A DNA stretch of 64,000 nt from Paenibacillus sp. SZ31 (GCF_012912005.1 NZ_JABBEA010000002.1:496001-560000), one strand, 5' to 3'. Counted from the first letter of the stretch, positions 1 through 9,478 are shown. Program-made: numbers and translations. Notes: generated by a model from the letters alone, not told the origin.

Positions 1-252
1 ATACATGCTATCCTTGTCTATTGGCTTCTGTGATGCCTTATCGTGCAGTCCTACACTATCTGATAAAATATATTGCCCTTCATCCATGATCGCATATTGC
101 ACACTGGTGACACCGTAGTTTTGCACCATTTCCTTGGCGATCTGCTCCGCCCGTGCCTCAATCGTACCGCTGTTATTCGCCTCTGCGCTGACATCTGCCA
201 GCGGTGTAATTACAAGCACCGCTGTACATAAAAGACTAATTAATTTCTTCAT
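1..252 (-). CDS. secreted serine hydrolase (beta-lactamase/PBP-like), 5' part only
   Basis: The first 84 codons of a gene that runs off the left edge of the window. It starts with ATG at 252 after a GAGGGAGGA ribosome binding site. Residues 1-23 form a signal peptide (MKKLISLLCTAVLVITPLA, then a small-residue cleavage region). The segment after it, with TSVQYAIMDEGQ and a following IDKDSM, lines up with the [12 protein letters not shown] region of the two serine hydrolases at 47-51 kb, so it is probably a third member of that family. The SxxK active-site motif would lie just beyond the edge and is not visible. Export is inferred from the signal peptide; the substrate is unknown. Confidence 0.75.
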   Translation of the reverse strand, partial: MKKLISLLCTAVLVITPLADVSAEANNSGTIEARAEQIAKEMVQNYGVTSVQYAIMDEGQYILSDSVGLHDKASQKPIDKDSMY

Positions 253-336
253 CCCATGTCCTCCCTCAAATGTTCTTATGAATGAATTCATCATATCCGG
301 GAAGAGACTGTTCGAACGCAAACGGACCCTGAATGG

Positions 337-368
337 AAAAAAACAACCCCTGAACGGTACGTTCAGGG
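337..368 (-). terminator. intrinsic terminator overlapping the kinase stop codon
   Basis: A stem CCCTGAAC/GTTCAGGG (348-355 with 361-368) is followed on the minus strand by a T-rich run (complement of 337-346). The TGA stop of the histidine kinase (363-365) lies inside the stem. Confidence 0.8.
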
Positions 369-1661
369 ATTGTTGGTGTGGAACGGAAGCACGACCATGT
401 TGTTAAACTTCCGATGCTGATGCTCAATACTCATATGTCCACCATATTTCTCGCAGATTCTCGATATATTGGTTAGACCGATCCCATGGTACTCGGGATT
501 AGGCTTCTCACTTTTCAAGTCAACAATCGGTTGCTCTACATGATTCATAATCTGGATAACGAGTGCAGATGATGTGGAGTGAATGGCAATGAGGATATAT
601 CGATCCTCCGCCTGTCTGACCTTCTTGGAAGCTTCAATTGCGTTATCGAGCATGTTACCGAGCACCACACACAGATCGTATCGATCAATCTGGACATGCT
701 GCGAGTGGAGCTGGATTTTGGTGTCGATTTTGATCCCGTTTGCCTGCCCCATAGCCAGGGTATTCGTAACGAGAGCATCAATGACCAGATTGCCGGAGTT
801 CACCCGCTGGTACGCACCTTCAATGGTATTTAATGTAGACTTGATATGGTCACCTGCCGCCGCAAGTTCGTTACGTTGGATACATTCATCGATATACAGA
901 AACTGCTGGTTAATATCATGGATGATGGATTTAATGTTTTTGAAACTGTGAACAGTCTTCTCATAGTTGGCATCCTGATAGTCCATCTGACGCTGTAACT
1001 GGGCATTTTCATGCGCAAGCTGTACCTTTTCCACCATATTATCGAATACATAAACAATGAACACGTTGAGAAATAGAGAACCCAGTACAGAAAAGACGTA
1101 AAATATGTTTTTTTCACTATATATGGAGGCTACATTGATCTGATAGATCGTAATAATGGGTACGATGAGAAATAGCAAATAATAACGATAATGGACGGCA
1201 AAACTTCTGCGTTTGGCCACTAGACGCACAATTTGAATAACAATGAACATGATACTGCAACCAACCAGCATCACTTTGGAGAGAATCCAGTGGTTTTCTC
1301 CGTTGAACTGTTCCCATGAGATGAATTCTGTGGATTCCAAAACTCCGAGAATATATACAGCTATCGTATTCGCCATCGTAATTAGAACCGCATACAGGAT
1401 GGTAAAAACAAGTCTGATTTTGAACTCCACTTCATAAGATTGCGCCAGACTGAAGATTAATAGCAGAGCAACAGCAGTAGAAATGATGTCCGAGAAGGAA
1501 GAAACCAAATAAAAATAACAAAGCAGGATAAAAACGATGAAATAGATCGCTCTGCGCGGCTTACGCCTGGACTTGCCCAACACAGAATCAAAATAAAAGT
1601 TCGCCTGAAATGCCATAAGTAAGGTCACGAAGATGATGGAAAAGATCATGTAGGTATCCAT
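363..1661 (-). CDS. AgrC/LytS-like sensor histidine kinase (GHKL type)
   Basis: A 432-residue membrane sensor kinase. The first ~210 residues hold about six hydrophobic segments, followed by a short coiled coil and a phosphoacceptor region with SIIHDINQQ. The C-terminal GHKL-type ATPase domain shows the N box (LGNMLDNAIEAS) and a G box (HGIGLTNIS). This layout is typical of kinases that sense peptides and phosphorylate LytTR-type regulators. It lies one base after the response regulator gene and is surely co-transcribed with it. No agrB- or agrD-like gene is visible next to it, so the ligand is unknown. Confidence 0.88.
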   Translation of the reverse strand: MDTYMIFSIIFVTLLMAFQANFYFDSVLGKSRRKPRRAIYFIVFILLCYFYLVSSFSDIISTAVALLLIFSLAQSYEVEFKIRLVFTILYAVLITMANTIAVYILGVLESTEFISWEQFNGENHWILSKVMLVGCSIMFIVIQIVRLVAKRRSFAVHYRYYLLFLIVPIITIYQINVASIYSEKNIFYVFSVLGSLFLNVFIVYVFDNMVEKVQLAHENAQLQRQMDYQDANYEKTVHSFKNIKSIIHDINQQFLYIDECIQRNELAAAGDHIKSTLNTIEGAYQRVNSGNLVIDALVTNTLAMGQANGIKIDTKIQLHSQHVQIDRYDLCVVLGNMLDNAIEASKKVRQAEDRYILIAIHSTSSALVIQIMNHVEQPIVDLKSEKPNPEYHGIGLTNISRICEKYGGHMSIEHQHRKFNNMVVLPFHTNNP

Positions 1662-1662
1662 A

Positions 1663-2403
1663 TCATTGAATCCTCATGATCATGTATTTGGTGTAGGCGT
1701 CCTTGACTTCCTTGATCTTGGATCGGCCTATGGGCAGTTCCGTTCCATTCAGCATGACGACTTGGGTACCGGAAAACTTCTGAACATGCATCAGGTTGAT
1801 GATAATCGAGCGATGAATCTGTAAAAAACCATGATCTTTCAAACCATTAGCGTAGCTGGATAAAATGCCTTTGGTCTCATGTACATTTTCCTGTGTTACA
1901 AAATTCAATTTGTTCTTGATCGTTAAACTTTTGACGACCTCAATCCATAGAATATCATCATATTTCAAAAGAAGTTCATCATAGTCTGACTTGATCAGCA
2001 CATACTTTTTGTCCAATGCCTGAAAATATTGACACAGCTTAACCATCTTTTCCTCGAAAACTTGCGGCTGGATTGGTTTGATCAGATATTGAAAGGTGAT
2101 GACATCAAAGCTCTCCACCATGTATTCCGGGTAACTGGTCAAGAACATAATCTGTACGTCCAGAAACTTCATATTCCTGATCTCTTTGGCGGTCTGAATC
2201 CCGTTCATTCCGCCCATCTCCACATCCAAGATGAGAATATTGAATGTATCCCCAACCTCTCTGTAGTGCGAGAGCAGTTGTTCACCAGATGTGAATAGGC
2301 TAATTTGAAAATCAAAATTGGTTTTTAGAGATAAGGAGACCAGCATGGATTTCACACGTTCTCGTTGCTGCTCCTCATCATCACAGATTGCAATATTGAA
2401 CAT
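1663..2403 (-). CDS. LytTR-family response regulator (AgrA-like)
   Basis: A receiver domain (acidic patch CDDEEQ near the N terminus, phosphoacceptor aspartate in LILDVEMGG, LTSYPEY and the conserved Lys in LIKPIQ) is followed by a C-terminal LytTR DNA-binding domain (about residues 140-246, with FLQIHRSIIINL and LPIGRSKIKEV). I chose the ATG at 2403 because it gives the classic MFNIAICDDEE start and follows GGCGGA; two ATG codons upstream (2430, 2424) would add nine or seven non-conserved residues. It pairs with the adjacent sensor kinase in a two-gene operon. Target promoters cannot be told from the sequence. Confidence 0.88.
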   Translation of the reverse strand: MFNIAICDDEEQQRERVKSMLVSLSLKTNFDFQISLFTSGEQLLSHYREVGDTFNILILDVEMGGMNGIQTAKEIRNMKFLDVQIMFLTSYPEYMVESFDVITFQYLIKPIQPQVFEEKMVKLCQYFQALDKKYVLIKSDYDELLLKYDDILWIEVVKSLTIKNKLNFVTQENVHETKGILSSYANGLKDHGFLQIHRSIIINLMHVQKFSGTQVVMLNGTELPIGRSKIKEVKDAYTKYMIMRIQ

Positions 2404-2541
2404 GGGGGAACATCCGCCTTTCATCGACATCGACTCTGAATTTCACTCTCGAATATACTATTTTAGCATAGGTTTCGGAGTCGAATTGGGCTGAAATGCA
2501 TTATTCTGACCCTAAAGTGCAAGAGAATGAAACAAATGCCA

Positions 2542-2569
2542 AAGCCCCTACCACGAATGGTAGGGGCTT
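2542..2569 (-). terminator. terminator hairpin after the GH2 gene
   Basis: A perfect 12-bp stem AAGCCCCTACCA/TGGTAGGGGCTT around a tetraloop (TTCG on the minus strand). The T-tract is weak on both strands. It sits between the glycosidase stop and the start of the response regulator gene. Confidence 0.6.
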
Positions 2570-2634
2570 ATAAGCACGTATTTCTAAGAATAACTCTGTA
2601 AAATAAGAAATCTGCTACATCTTCTCTACTAAAC

Positions 2635-5454
2635 TTAGTTAAACAACTGGCGAAGTTCCTCGACATCCAGACGGGTCGCTGGCTGGTATGCTGGACTCTG
2701 TACGTAACGCTCGAAGCTGTATAATAACTGTCTTCCCTCCAGCGTAGTCATTAGGCTCTCCAGATTCAGCGCCCCCATAAGCACTCTACCATTCCGCACC
2801 CGGCACTCCATCAACAGTCCGAGCTTATGATTCCGTTCAAAATTATCAATGGTCTGCACGAGCGGTTGCAGTTCTTTATTCAGATCATCCAGAATGATGG
2901 ATGACGACTCGGACACAATGCTCCACCAAGGATAAGTCGAATATTCCTCTGTGACAAAATGTTCGAAGGCCGGATGGTCCTGTTGAATCAACAAGCCCAT
3001 TGTCCCCACAGGAACTTCTCGCTTCATATTCTCCGATATTGAACGGAACATGGGGTAAGACCAGAAATCGGTGCTGTAGAAACCTTCGATCGCGTGTTGA
3101 ATCTGATTGGGATTCGGGAAAAGTAAAATATCCTCTCCCTGCTCAAGCAACTCCAACGCCTGTTCAGAGAGTTCGGTAAATAGATTCAAACCGCTCAGGT
3201 CCACTTCCTGTTGACTCGGGTAGATCCACAGGTCGTACGACTTACGGATATCCGTGCCCGGAATGGACAGTCTAAGCTCCACTTTGGTCATGTTGGAGAC
3301 TTCAGGGATGCGAATGCTGAGATCCGTGATATTCACATAATGTTCTCCATGGGTCGCTGGCAAGTCTGCTTTCCCTTCCAAAAGGATGCTGCCTTCGATC
3401 TGCTCACTTTGAAGTACCCATTTCAATTGAAGTCCATCCAACGCTTGTCTCCGGAAGTAACTTAGTTCAATGCTTGCTTCGAACAATTCACCCGCTTGAT
3501 AATTATATTTGGGGAATCTCGCCAGCAGCACAGCATCGGAACAGAACGTTCTCCACTCCTCAGGTGTAATCATGCCTTTGGAATCCATGAATGCGTCCAG
3601 TACACCCACCAGCGCTGTTCCCTGACCACTGAAATCCTGGAGATCCAGCAGTTGAAAGCCTGCTAGTTGCTGCGAACGAAAAGCCGCTTCCAGTTCTTCC
3701 TTGTAACATGCGACCGCGAGCTTACCAGAAGCTCTGAAGTAGGCCTCCGCCAGATGTCCCAGTCCATTGGCTTCCAGACGCTCACGAAACACTTCGAAGT
3801 TTTTCGCTTTGAGAGAACCCGTATACTTGTTAATCTCATCGAAATTAGGAAACGTGGCGTACTGTCCAATTTCATGCGAGATGATCGGTACATGTGAGAC
3901 AAGTTGGTCACTGCCGGCTTCGGCCTGCACCGTTTTGGAGCCTGTCCCATACTGAATCTGAATCTCTTTATCCCCCGTTTGCCCAGAAGGGTCAACATCA
4001 CTGCCTTGCTCCGGTACAATGTTCGAATCGTAATCTTTCAACGTGTTTGGCAAGTCGGTCTGCACGTGACCTAGCGGGGCATCACACATCGCATAAGAAC
4101 CTCTGAACAGGCGCTCTTTGGAGAAACGAACCCCGCAGAAGAATTCACTTTCCTCCAGAATGTCCGGCACAAACTGAAAGTTATTGGAACCTTCGGTGTA
4201 TAGATGACGATGATCATATGCTTTGTACGCCTTCAGGATCGAATTCAATCTGTCCTTACTGCCCCATAATTCATTTCCCATGGACATCATGACAAACGAA
4301 GGATGATTACCAAAAGCACGCAGCATCGCAAATCCTTCGCTAATCAAGTAATCCTGCTCTGCTTGATTATGCCCATCCGATGATTCATCCGTAATGGTTC
4401 CCCAGAATGGAAGCTCAGGTTCCATGTAGATGCCGAGCAGATCCGCTGCAATGAAAGCCGCCTCCGGAGGACAACAGGTATGGAAACGGTAGTGATTGAT
4501 ACCGTAGGACTTGGAGATAGCGAGAATGCGAACCCATTCATCCACATCGGTTGGCGCGTATCCCGTGAGCGGAAAGATCAGCCCGTCATGTTTGCCTCGA
4601 AGAAACGTTTTGCGACCATTAATGGTGAATTTGTCTCCGGCAGCCCGGAATTCCCGTAATCCCGTCCATACTTCGATGGAATCCAGCACTTCACCATCCT
4701 GATCTTGCAGTTGAATGTGAAGTTGGTACAGATTAGGTTCATCATCACTCCATAACATCGCATCTTCACCAATCGTGTACGTCAGCTGGATCTCCTGCGA
4801 ATCCGGAGCGAAAATCTGTTCCTCTGTCCTAAACACCGGATCTGCACTGACAGCAACAGCGGATACCACGATTCGCACTCCTTGCAAGTCACCGATAAGT
4901 GCTGCCTTAATGTCGAAAGATCGAGTCGCCAAAACAGGGTAAACTTGAACATTATCCAGGAAAACACGCTCGAAAAATTGAAGTTCCAACTTCCCGGTGA
5001 TGCCGTTCCAATTCGTCTGTGTATCTTCGGATGTAAGGTGACCGCCTTTGGTTGGATAATCGGTATTGTCCACTCGAATCGTAATTGTATGTGATCCAGC
5101 GGATAGCCCTGCCCCGATCTCGTAACGGTGAGGTGTGTTCAAGCTGTTTTGCGTCCCCAATTCCACCCCATCGATCCAGACTGTGGTTACTCTTGTTCGT
5201 TCCAGATGCAAGAAGCAACGCTTGCCAGCCAAATGTTCGGGAATTTCAATCTCTCGTGTAAACCAGGCATAACCCTCAAATAAATACTCATCCGTTAGCG
5301 CACCGATTAACACATTCTGGTTTTTCTTACCCTTGGCCGCATGAGATGTAGTATTTGGCAATGTAATCACGTCTGAGAAATTCAGACCGCTTTCCACCTT
5401 ATGTTCATCGAGTTGGAGTTTCCAGATACCTTCCAGATTTATTGCAGCTATCAT
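2635..5454 (-). CDS. glycoside hydrolase family 2 (beta-galactosidase/beta-glucuronidase superfamily)
   Basis: A cytoplasmic GH2 enzyme of about 939 residues without a signal peptide. The N-terminal jelly-roll sugar-binding domain (about 10-170) contains YAWFTREIEIP and the GTQNSLNTPHRYEI region. A beta-sandwich follows, then a TIM barrel with LRGKHDG, the acid/base glutamate in MSMGNELWG (near residue 395) and the likely nucleophile in ISHEIGQ (near 528). The long extra C-terminal region (600-939) is unassigned. The ATG at 5454 is chosen because AAAAGGAGAC lies eight bases ahead; the TTG at 5478 would place that ribosome binding site inside the gene. The exact sugar specificity is unclear. 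A cre-like site and a TATAAT box lie upstream, suggesting catabolite repression. Confidence 0.85.
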   Translation of the reverse strand: MIAAINLEGIWKLQLDEHKVESGLNFSDVITLPNTTSHAAKGKKNQNVLIGALTDEYLFEGYAWFTREIEIPEHLAGKRCFLHLERTRVTTVWIDGVELGTQNSLNTPHRYEIGAGLSAGSHTITIRVDNTDYPTKGGHLTSEDTQTNWNGITGKLELQFFERVFLDNVQVYPVLATRSFDIKAALIGDLQGVRIVVSAVAVSADPVFRTEEQIFAPDSQEIQLTYTIGEDAMLWSDDEPNLYQLHIQLQDQDGEVLDSIEVWTGLREFRAAGDKFTINGRKTFLRGKHDGLIFPLTGYAPTDVDEWVRILAISKSYGINHYRFHTCCPPEAAFIAADLLGIYMEPELPFWGTITDESSDGHNQAEQDYLISEGFAMLRAFGNHPSFVMMSMGNELWGSKDRLNSILKAYKAYDHRHLYTEGSNNFQFVPDILEESEFFCGVRFSKERLFRGSYAMCDAPLGHVQTDLPNTLKDYDSNIVPEQGSDVDPSGQTGDKEIQIQYGTGSKTVQAEAGSDQLVSHVPIISHEIGQYATFPNFDEINKYTGSLKAKNFEVFRERLEANGLGHLAEAYFRASGKLAVACYKEELEAAFRSQQLAGFQLLDLQDFSGQGTALVGVLDAFMDSKGMITPEEWRTFCSDAVLLARFPKYNYQAGELFEASIELSYFRRQALDGLQLKWVLQSEQIEGSILLEGKADLPATHGEHYVNITDLSIRIPEVSNMTKVELRLSIPGTDIRKSYDLWIYPSQQEVDLSGLNLFTELSEQALELLEQGEDILLFPNPNQIQHAIEGFYSTDFWSYPMFRSISENMKREVPVGTMGLLIQQDHPAFEHFVTEEYSTYPWWSIVSESSSIILDDLNKELQPLVQTIDNFERNHKLGLLMECRVRNGRVLMGALNLESLMTTLEGRQLLYSFERYVQSPAYQPATRLDVEELRQLFN

Positions 5455-5510
5455 GATATTGTCTCCTTTTAGATTCAACTAATCGATATAAGTAATCGCT
5501 TCCAAGTATT

Positions 5511-5524
5511 AGAAACCGTTTTCG
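5511..5524 (-). promoter_or_regulatory. cre-like catabolite control site
   Basis: On the minus strand the site reads CGAAAACGGTTTCT, matching 12 of 14 positions of the CcpA consensus TGWAARCGYTWNCW. It lies downstream of a TATAAT box (complement of 5539-5544) and upstream of the GH2 start, a roadblock-type position. No good -35 is seen. Confidence 0.5.
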
Positions 5525-5582
5525 AAAATCATACCTGTATTATAAACTCGATTGATGCTCCTCGCATAGATCATTTACAAAT

Positions 5583-5606
5583 AAAAAAGTCGCCAATACT
5601 GGCGAC
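5583..5606 (-). terminator. intrinsic terminator of the SDR operon
   Basis: A stem GTCGCCA/TGGCGAC (5589-5595 with 5600-5606) is followed on the minus strand by six T residues. Confidence 0.85.
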
Positions 5607-5641
5607 ATCTTGTGGATACATATGCTGTATCCACAGCAATT

Positions 5642-6436
5642 TCAAAATATGGTGGGAATCATGCCCCCGTCCATTCGGATGGGAGAGCCTCTAAAGGCTG
5701 GAGCATACGGGCTACATACAAAAGTCGCGAGTCTGCCTATTTCAATCGGTTTGATGAATCGCTGTAATTCGGACTGCGGCAGATTGCTCTTCATAAAATC
5801 TTTCTCTTTTTCCTCGAAAGTCAGCGCCTCATCAGGGTATATGCCCTCAATGATCTCACGCACATTCTCAGACAATGTCGGCCCTGGAAGGATCGTATTG
5901 ATTGTAACTTCGGTCCCTGCTGTCAGTTTGGACAAACTTTTGGATAATGACAGCAACATCGACTTGGTCATGCAATATTGGGGCATCTGGCCTGAAGGCA
6001 TAAGCGCTTCTTCACTTGCGATGAAAATAATACGTCCGTCATTGTTCTTCACCATTTTAGGTAAATAACATTGGGACAAGCCATTGGCAGCCAATACATT
6101 CGTACGGAAATATTTTTCCCACACTTCATCGTTCACGTCTTCATAACTCATGATCTCATATATGCCCATACTATTAATTAAAATATCAACCTCAGGGAAT
6201 TTCTCGAATAGAGCTTGTCTTTGCGCCAGATCCACAAGATCAGCCGTGGCCTTTTGCGGAGAGGTCTCCGGAAAATTGGACTTGATTTCACAAACGGTTC
6301 GTTCCACCTCTTCATCATCGCGTCCATTAATCAGAACATGAACACCTTCTCGGGCGAGTTCAAAAGCAATTGCTTTACCGATTCCTTTTGTAGATCCTGT
6401 AACTAATGCTGTTTTCTCTTTTAGTCCCATATCCAT
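5642..6436 (-). CDS. short-chain dehydrogenase/reductase (SDR)
   Basis: A 264-residue NAD(P)-dependent oxidoreductase with the cofactor motif TGSTKGIG near the N terminus, NSMG in place of the NNAG motif, a Ser in IASEE and the catalytic YCMTK (YxxxK). The C terminus ends in the usual SDR style with IRMDGG. The ATG at 6436 is preceded by AAGGAG at good spacing; an in-frame extension to 6553 lacks coding character. It is the last gene of a TetR-AraC-SDR operon divergent from a ketopantoate-reductase-like gene. The substrate is unknown. Confidence 0.88.
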   Translation of the reverse strand: MDMGLKEKTALVTGSTKGIGKAIAFELAREGVHVLINGRDDEEVERTVCEIKSNFPETSPQKATADLVDLAQRQALFEKFPEVDILINSMGIYEIMSYEDVNDEVWEKYFRTNVLAANGLSQCYLPKMVKNNDGRIIFIASEEALMPSGQMPQYCMTKSMLLSLSKSLSKLTAGTEVTINTILPGPTLSENVREIIEGIYPDEALTFEEKEKDFMKSNLPQSELQRFIKPIEIGRLATFVCSPYAPAFRGSPIRMDGGMIPTIF

Positions 6437-6565
6437 CCTGCATTTCTCCTTCATGATTACAACTATCCGGCAGCTGCTTCTGGACATTGCCAAGAGCTTC
6501 ATGCACCGGATAGATATAATATTACGCAGTCTGAAGGGCCTAGTAACTAGCACATTGCGCCAGAA

Positions 6566-7564
6566 TTATTGCCTGACACGCCAATTTGAAGGGGTATCCC
6601 CTTCCCAATTTCGGAACGCACGATAGAACGAATTCTGGTCTTCATATCCAACCAGGAATGCCACTTCTTTGATATCGAGCGAAGGATCTGCGAGGTACTC
6701 TCGGGCCTGCTCACGTCTGGCTTCAGTTAATAATTGCTTGAAGTTTGTACTCTCCTCCGTCAGTCGCCGCTGCAAAGTACGATCACTCATACGAAGCTCT
6801 TTGGCGACCGTCTGGATGTCAGGGCGCTTCCCTGTGAGGCTGCGTTTCATGATCCATTTGACCACTTCAGTAACGGAACGACTGCTCTCCTGTTCATCCA
6901 GCGACCGATCCAGAGCCGGGGTCAGAATCTCCAGTAACTCCTCGTTATACGAGAGAAATGCAAGATTCAGATCATTCCGCTCTAGCGTCAGCCGATTATA
7001 ATTGGAATTCGTCTCGATACGACAACCGAAGTAAGCTTCAAGAGTGTCTGCGTCACCCATTGGCTGCGAGAATTCAACCCTTTTTGCAGTCAAAGTCTCT
7101 CCTGTGCCCCTCCGTCCAAGTTCGATCAAGAATGCCAGCGTAATACCCACCAGTAATGACGGACCTGGTTGCTCCTTATGTAACCATTCGAGCTCAATGA
7201 TACATTCCTCTCCTGTTTCGTTCATCTGCAAGCTCTCGGGAGGACACATTTGCTTGTAACGGACCATTCGATTCAACGCATCACGATAATCACGAGCATG
7301 GTACATCGCCAGAACAGGCGGAGGATACTTCGATATTTCATATCCGGTTGCAAGTTTGATGATGCCTTCGGCAGTGTCCCCAATGAGATCAGAGTAGGCC
7401 TGCCAGATTGCAAAGTACTGAGATTGGGTCACTACAGGTTGAGTGATTACCTCAAGAGGCAGTTGTGCAGTGCGAGCTACGTCGTCAGTACCAATCCCTA
7501 ATTTATGTAATCCAGCCCAAAAGCCTGGATGAACTTTAATTCGATCATTCGGTTGCGTCTTCAT
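6566..7564 (-). CDS. AraC-family transcriptional regulator
   Basis: About 332 residues. The N-terminal ~200 residues resemble the ligand-binding domain found in OruR/ArgR-type AraC regulators (KLGIGTDDVARTAQLP, then a long alpha/beta region). The C-terminal double helix-turn-helix (about 235-332) carries RPDIQTVAKELRMSDRTLQR and the signature VAFLVGYEDQNSFYRAFRNW. The start at 7564 follows AAAGGAG and overlaps the end of the tetR-like gene by 20 bases, indicating translational coupling. It probably controls the adjacent SDR gene or the divergent reductase; the inducer is unknown. Confidence 0.88.
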   Translation of the reverse strand: MKTQPNDRIKVHPGFWAGLHKLGIGTDDVARTAQLPLEVITQPVVTQSQYFAIWQAYSDLIGDTAEGIIKLATGYEISKYPPPVLAMYHARDYRDALNRMVRYKQMCPPESLQMNETGEECIIELEWLHKEQPGPSLLVGITLAFLIELGRRGTGETLTAKRVEFSQPMGDADTLEAYFGCRIETNSNYNRLTLERNDLNLAFLSYNEELLEILTPALDRSLDEQESSRSVTEVVKWIMKRSLTGKRPDIQTVAKELRMSDRTLQRRLTEESTNFKQLLTEARREQAREYLADPSLDIKEVAFLVGYEDQNSFYRAFRNWEGDTPSNWRVRQ

Positions 7565-8126
7565 GCCTACGATCTCCTTTAGCCATATTCTGATGACCCA
7601 AAGAAGAAATAAGACGAGCAATCGTTTGCGGGCTGTCCTCGCTATTGGATTCCAGCCATTGATTAATGATGCCTAAGGAACCATGAACCATGTAAGTGAG
7701 CGTATAGTCCATTGTAAATGTCTTCTGGCTGCCCGCGTCTTCTCCATTTCTTAGCAGAAAATCTTCCAACAGAACTTGTGTTAAAAAGTTGTTTTCTCCA
7801 CTCTCCGAGATCAGGATCTGATAAATGGTTTTCTTATCTTGAATAATGTTCAGCAGATTAATCATCGATTGCTCCGTTGTACAGAGACTTGCTCCCTGTC
7901 CTAACGTTTCCATGATTTCTTGCGTAAACTCCTTCTGCAAGGCTTCAAACAATTCATAAGGATCTTTGTAGTGCAGATAAAACGTGCCTCGATTGATATC
8001 CGCCTGCTTACAGATTTCAGTTACCGTTATTTGAGGTAATTTTTTGCTCTCTAACAGCTCTAGAAAAACCTCTTTAATAAGCTCCATCGTATATTTAGTT
8101 CTTCTATTATTTTTGATTCCAACCAT
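7545..8126 (-). CDS. TetR/AcrR-family transcriptional regulator
   Basis: A 193-residue protein with an N-terminal TetR helix-turn-helix (ITVTEICKQADINRGTFYLHYKD, about residues 33-55) and an all-helical C-terminal ligand domain of the DhaS-like type. A ribosome binding site AGAGGGG precedes the ATG. It is the first gene of the operon and faces a divergent reductase gene across about 200 bases, so it likely represses one or both promoters. Confidence 0.88.
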   Translation of the reverse strand: MVGIKNNRRTKYTMELIKEVFLELLESKKLPQITVTEICKQADINRGTFYLHYKDPYELFEALQKEFTQEIMETLGQGASLCTTEQSMINLLNIIQDKKTIYQILISESGENNFLTQVLLEDFLLRNGEDAGSQKTFTMDYTLTYMVHGSLGIINQWLESNSEDSPQTIARLISSLGHQNMAKGDRRHEDATE

Positions 8127-8329
8127 GAGCTAACCCCTCTTATGATCATCTTCTCAACAAACGTAATCCAAACTGTTGAATTCATAACACTACCACATCT
8201 ATTGATGATTGTGATTGCAGAGATGAGTAGATTATACTGACATTGCGATATCAAATCAACACATGTTCATTTAATAACAATGATCCAAACGCATAATTTT
8301 ATTTCAACCATATAAGAGGAGCAATCAAT

Positions 8330-9382
8330 ATGACAACCAACTCAAAACAACCCAAAGTTCTAATTGTAGGTGCAGGAGCCGTTGGATTTTCAGTGGGTTA
8401 CCACCTTCACTTAGCCGGTGCTGATCTGACTTTTCTAGTGCGAAAAGGACGAACAGAAGCATTCCATGCTCCGCAGAAGCTCTATTGTTATGACGATGCT
8501 TCCCTCAAAGATTTTAGCGGCTATCATGTCATTGAAGATGTAACAGCTATCAAGCGTCAGCAATATCAATATATTATTGTCACCTTGGATGGTAATGCCA
8601 GTCGCACACCAGAAGGCATCGAACTGCTGTCTAGGATAGGTAATATTGTACGGAACTCCACAAGTACTGTCATTATGTGCGGGTTTGGGAGTGGAATCCG
8701 TGAACATTACCTGGAGGTGATGCAGATTCGAGAGGATCAGTTACTACGAGGAATACTGGGTACGCTGAGTCATCAATCCTCGGCTGATTTACCTGTCCAT
8801 GAGCCAACCGATCCCAAACAGATCGCTCAAGCCATTGTCTGTTACAAACACCCGACGAACAACGTCGGTTTCCAAGTGGAAACCAATAATAAAGCAGTAG
8901 CTAAACAATTTATCGCACTTTACAATCAATCTAAAGTCTCGCGCTGTGGTCATGTAAGCCCATCCATGTTTAATATTTACTCCAGTATCGGTTTTCCTGT
9001 ATATGCCGCTTGTGATATTTTGGGCTGGCCTCCCTTCTCGTCTGTTATTGCCAATACGGAACTTTGGCAGCTCGCTTGCCGTGCCCAAGGTGAGATAGCA
9101 GGCTTGCCTAGTCATGGTCTCGTCGGCAAGATGATGGGTGTCGTGATGGGCGCACGTATGACAGCAAAAATACAACTTAAAATGGAGCGGGATATGTTTC
9201 CTCTCGATTATCAAGCTTTCAATCGTTTCCATCATGGTGGCAAGGTACGCACTCAGGATGTGGAATCTTTACGGAATTCGATAATTGAAGGTCAACGCCA
9301 AGGTCGTCCCATGAAGGCATTGAAGGAATTATTACAACGTGTAGTTGAACATGAGGCAGCAAGCCCATCTACGCCACATTAA
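8330..9382 (+). CDS. ketopantoate reductase family protein (ApbA/PanE-like)
   Basis: A 350-residue NAD(P)-dependent oxidoreductase. The N-terminal Rossmann fold opens with KVLIVGAGAVGFSVGYHL and contains TFLVRKGR, the pattern of ketopantoate reductases; the helical C-terminal half fits the ApbA_C domain. It is longer than biosynthetic PanE (about 300), and it sits alone opposite a TetR regulator, so a role in some other 2-keto acid reduction is as likely as pantothenate synthesis. The ribosome binding site is AAGAGGAGC before the ATG. Confidence 0.75.
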   Translation: MTTNSKQPKVLIVGAGAVGFSVGYHLHLAGADLTFLVRKGRTEAFHAPQKLYCYDDASLKDFSGYHVIEDVTAIKRQQYQYIIVTLDGNASRTPEGIELLSRIGNIVRNSTSTVIMCGFGSGIREHYLEVMQIREDQLLRGILGTLSHQSSADLPVHEPTDPKQIAQAIVCYKHPTNNVGFQVETNNKAVAKQFIALYNQSKVSRCGHVSPSMFNIYSSIGFPVYAACDILGWPPFSSVIANTELWQLACRAQGEIAGLPSHGLVGKMMGVVMGARMTAKIQLKMERDMFPLDYQAFNRFHHGGKVRTQDVESLRNSIIEGQRQGRPMKALKELLQRVVEHEAASPSTPH

Positions 9383-9389
9383 AATAAAT

Positions 9390-9425
9390 AGAAGAGGTTC
9401 TTGCTCTCCAGCAGGGACCTCTTCT
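9390..9425 (+). terminator. hairpin after the reductase gene
   Basis: AGAAGAGGT (9390-9398) pairs with ACCTCTTCT (9417-9425), followed by a modest T-rich stretch (gtgttt). Confidence 0.6.
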
Positions 9426-9445
9426 GTGTTTCACTCCGCAATACG

Positions 9446-9478
9446 AAAACACGACTGCCCTGAGTGGTCAGTCGTGTT
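9446..9478 (-). terminator. intrinsic terminator of the lipase gene
   Basis: AACACGACTG (9448-9457) pairs with CAGTCGTGTT (9469-9478); the minus strand continues into a T-rich run after the stem. Confidence 0.75.

Noticed and set aside
8789-9235. A 148-codon minus-strand open frame within the reductase gene
   Set aside because: Shadow frame of the ketopantoate-reductase-like gene with unusual composition and no start signal.
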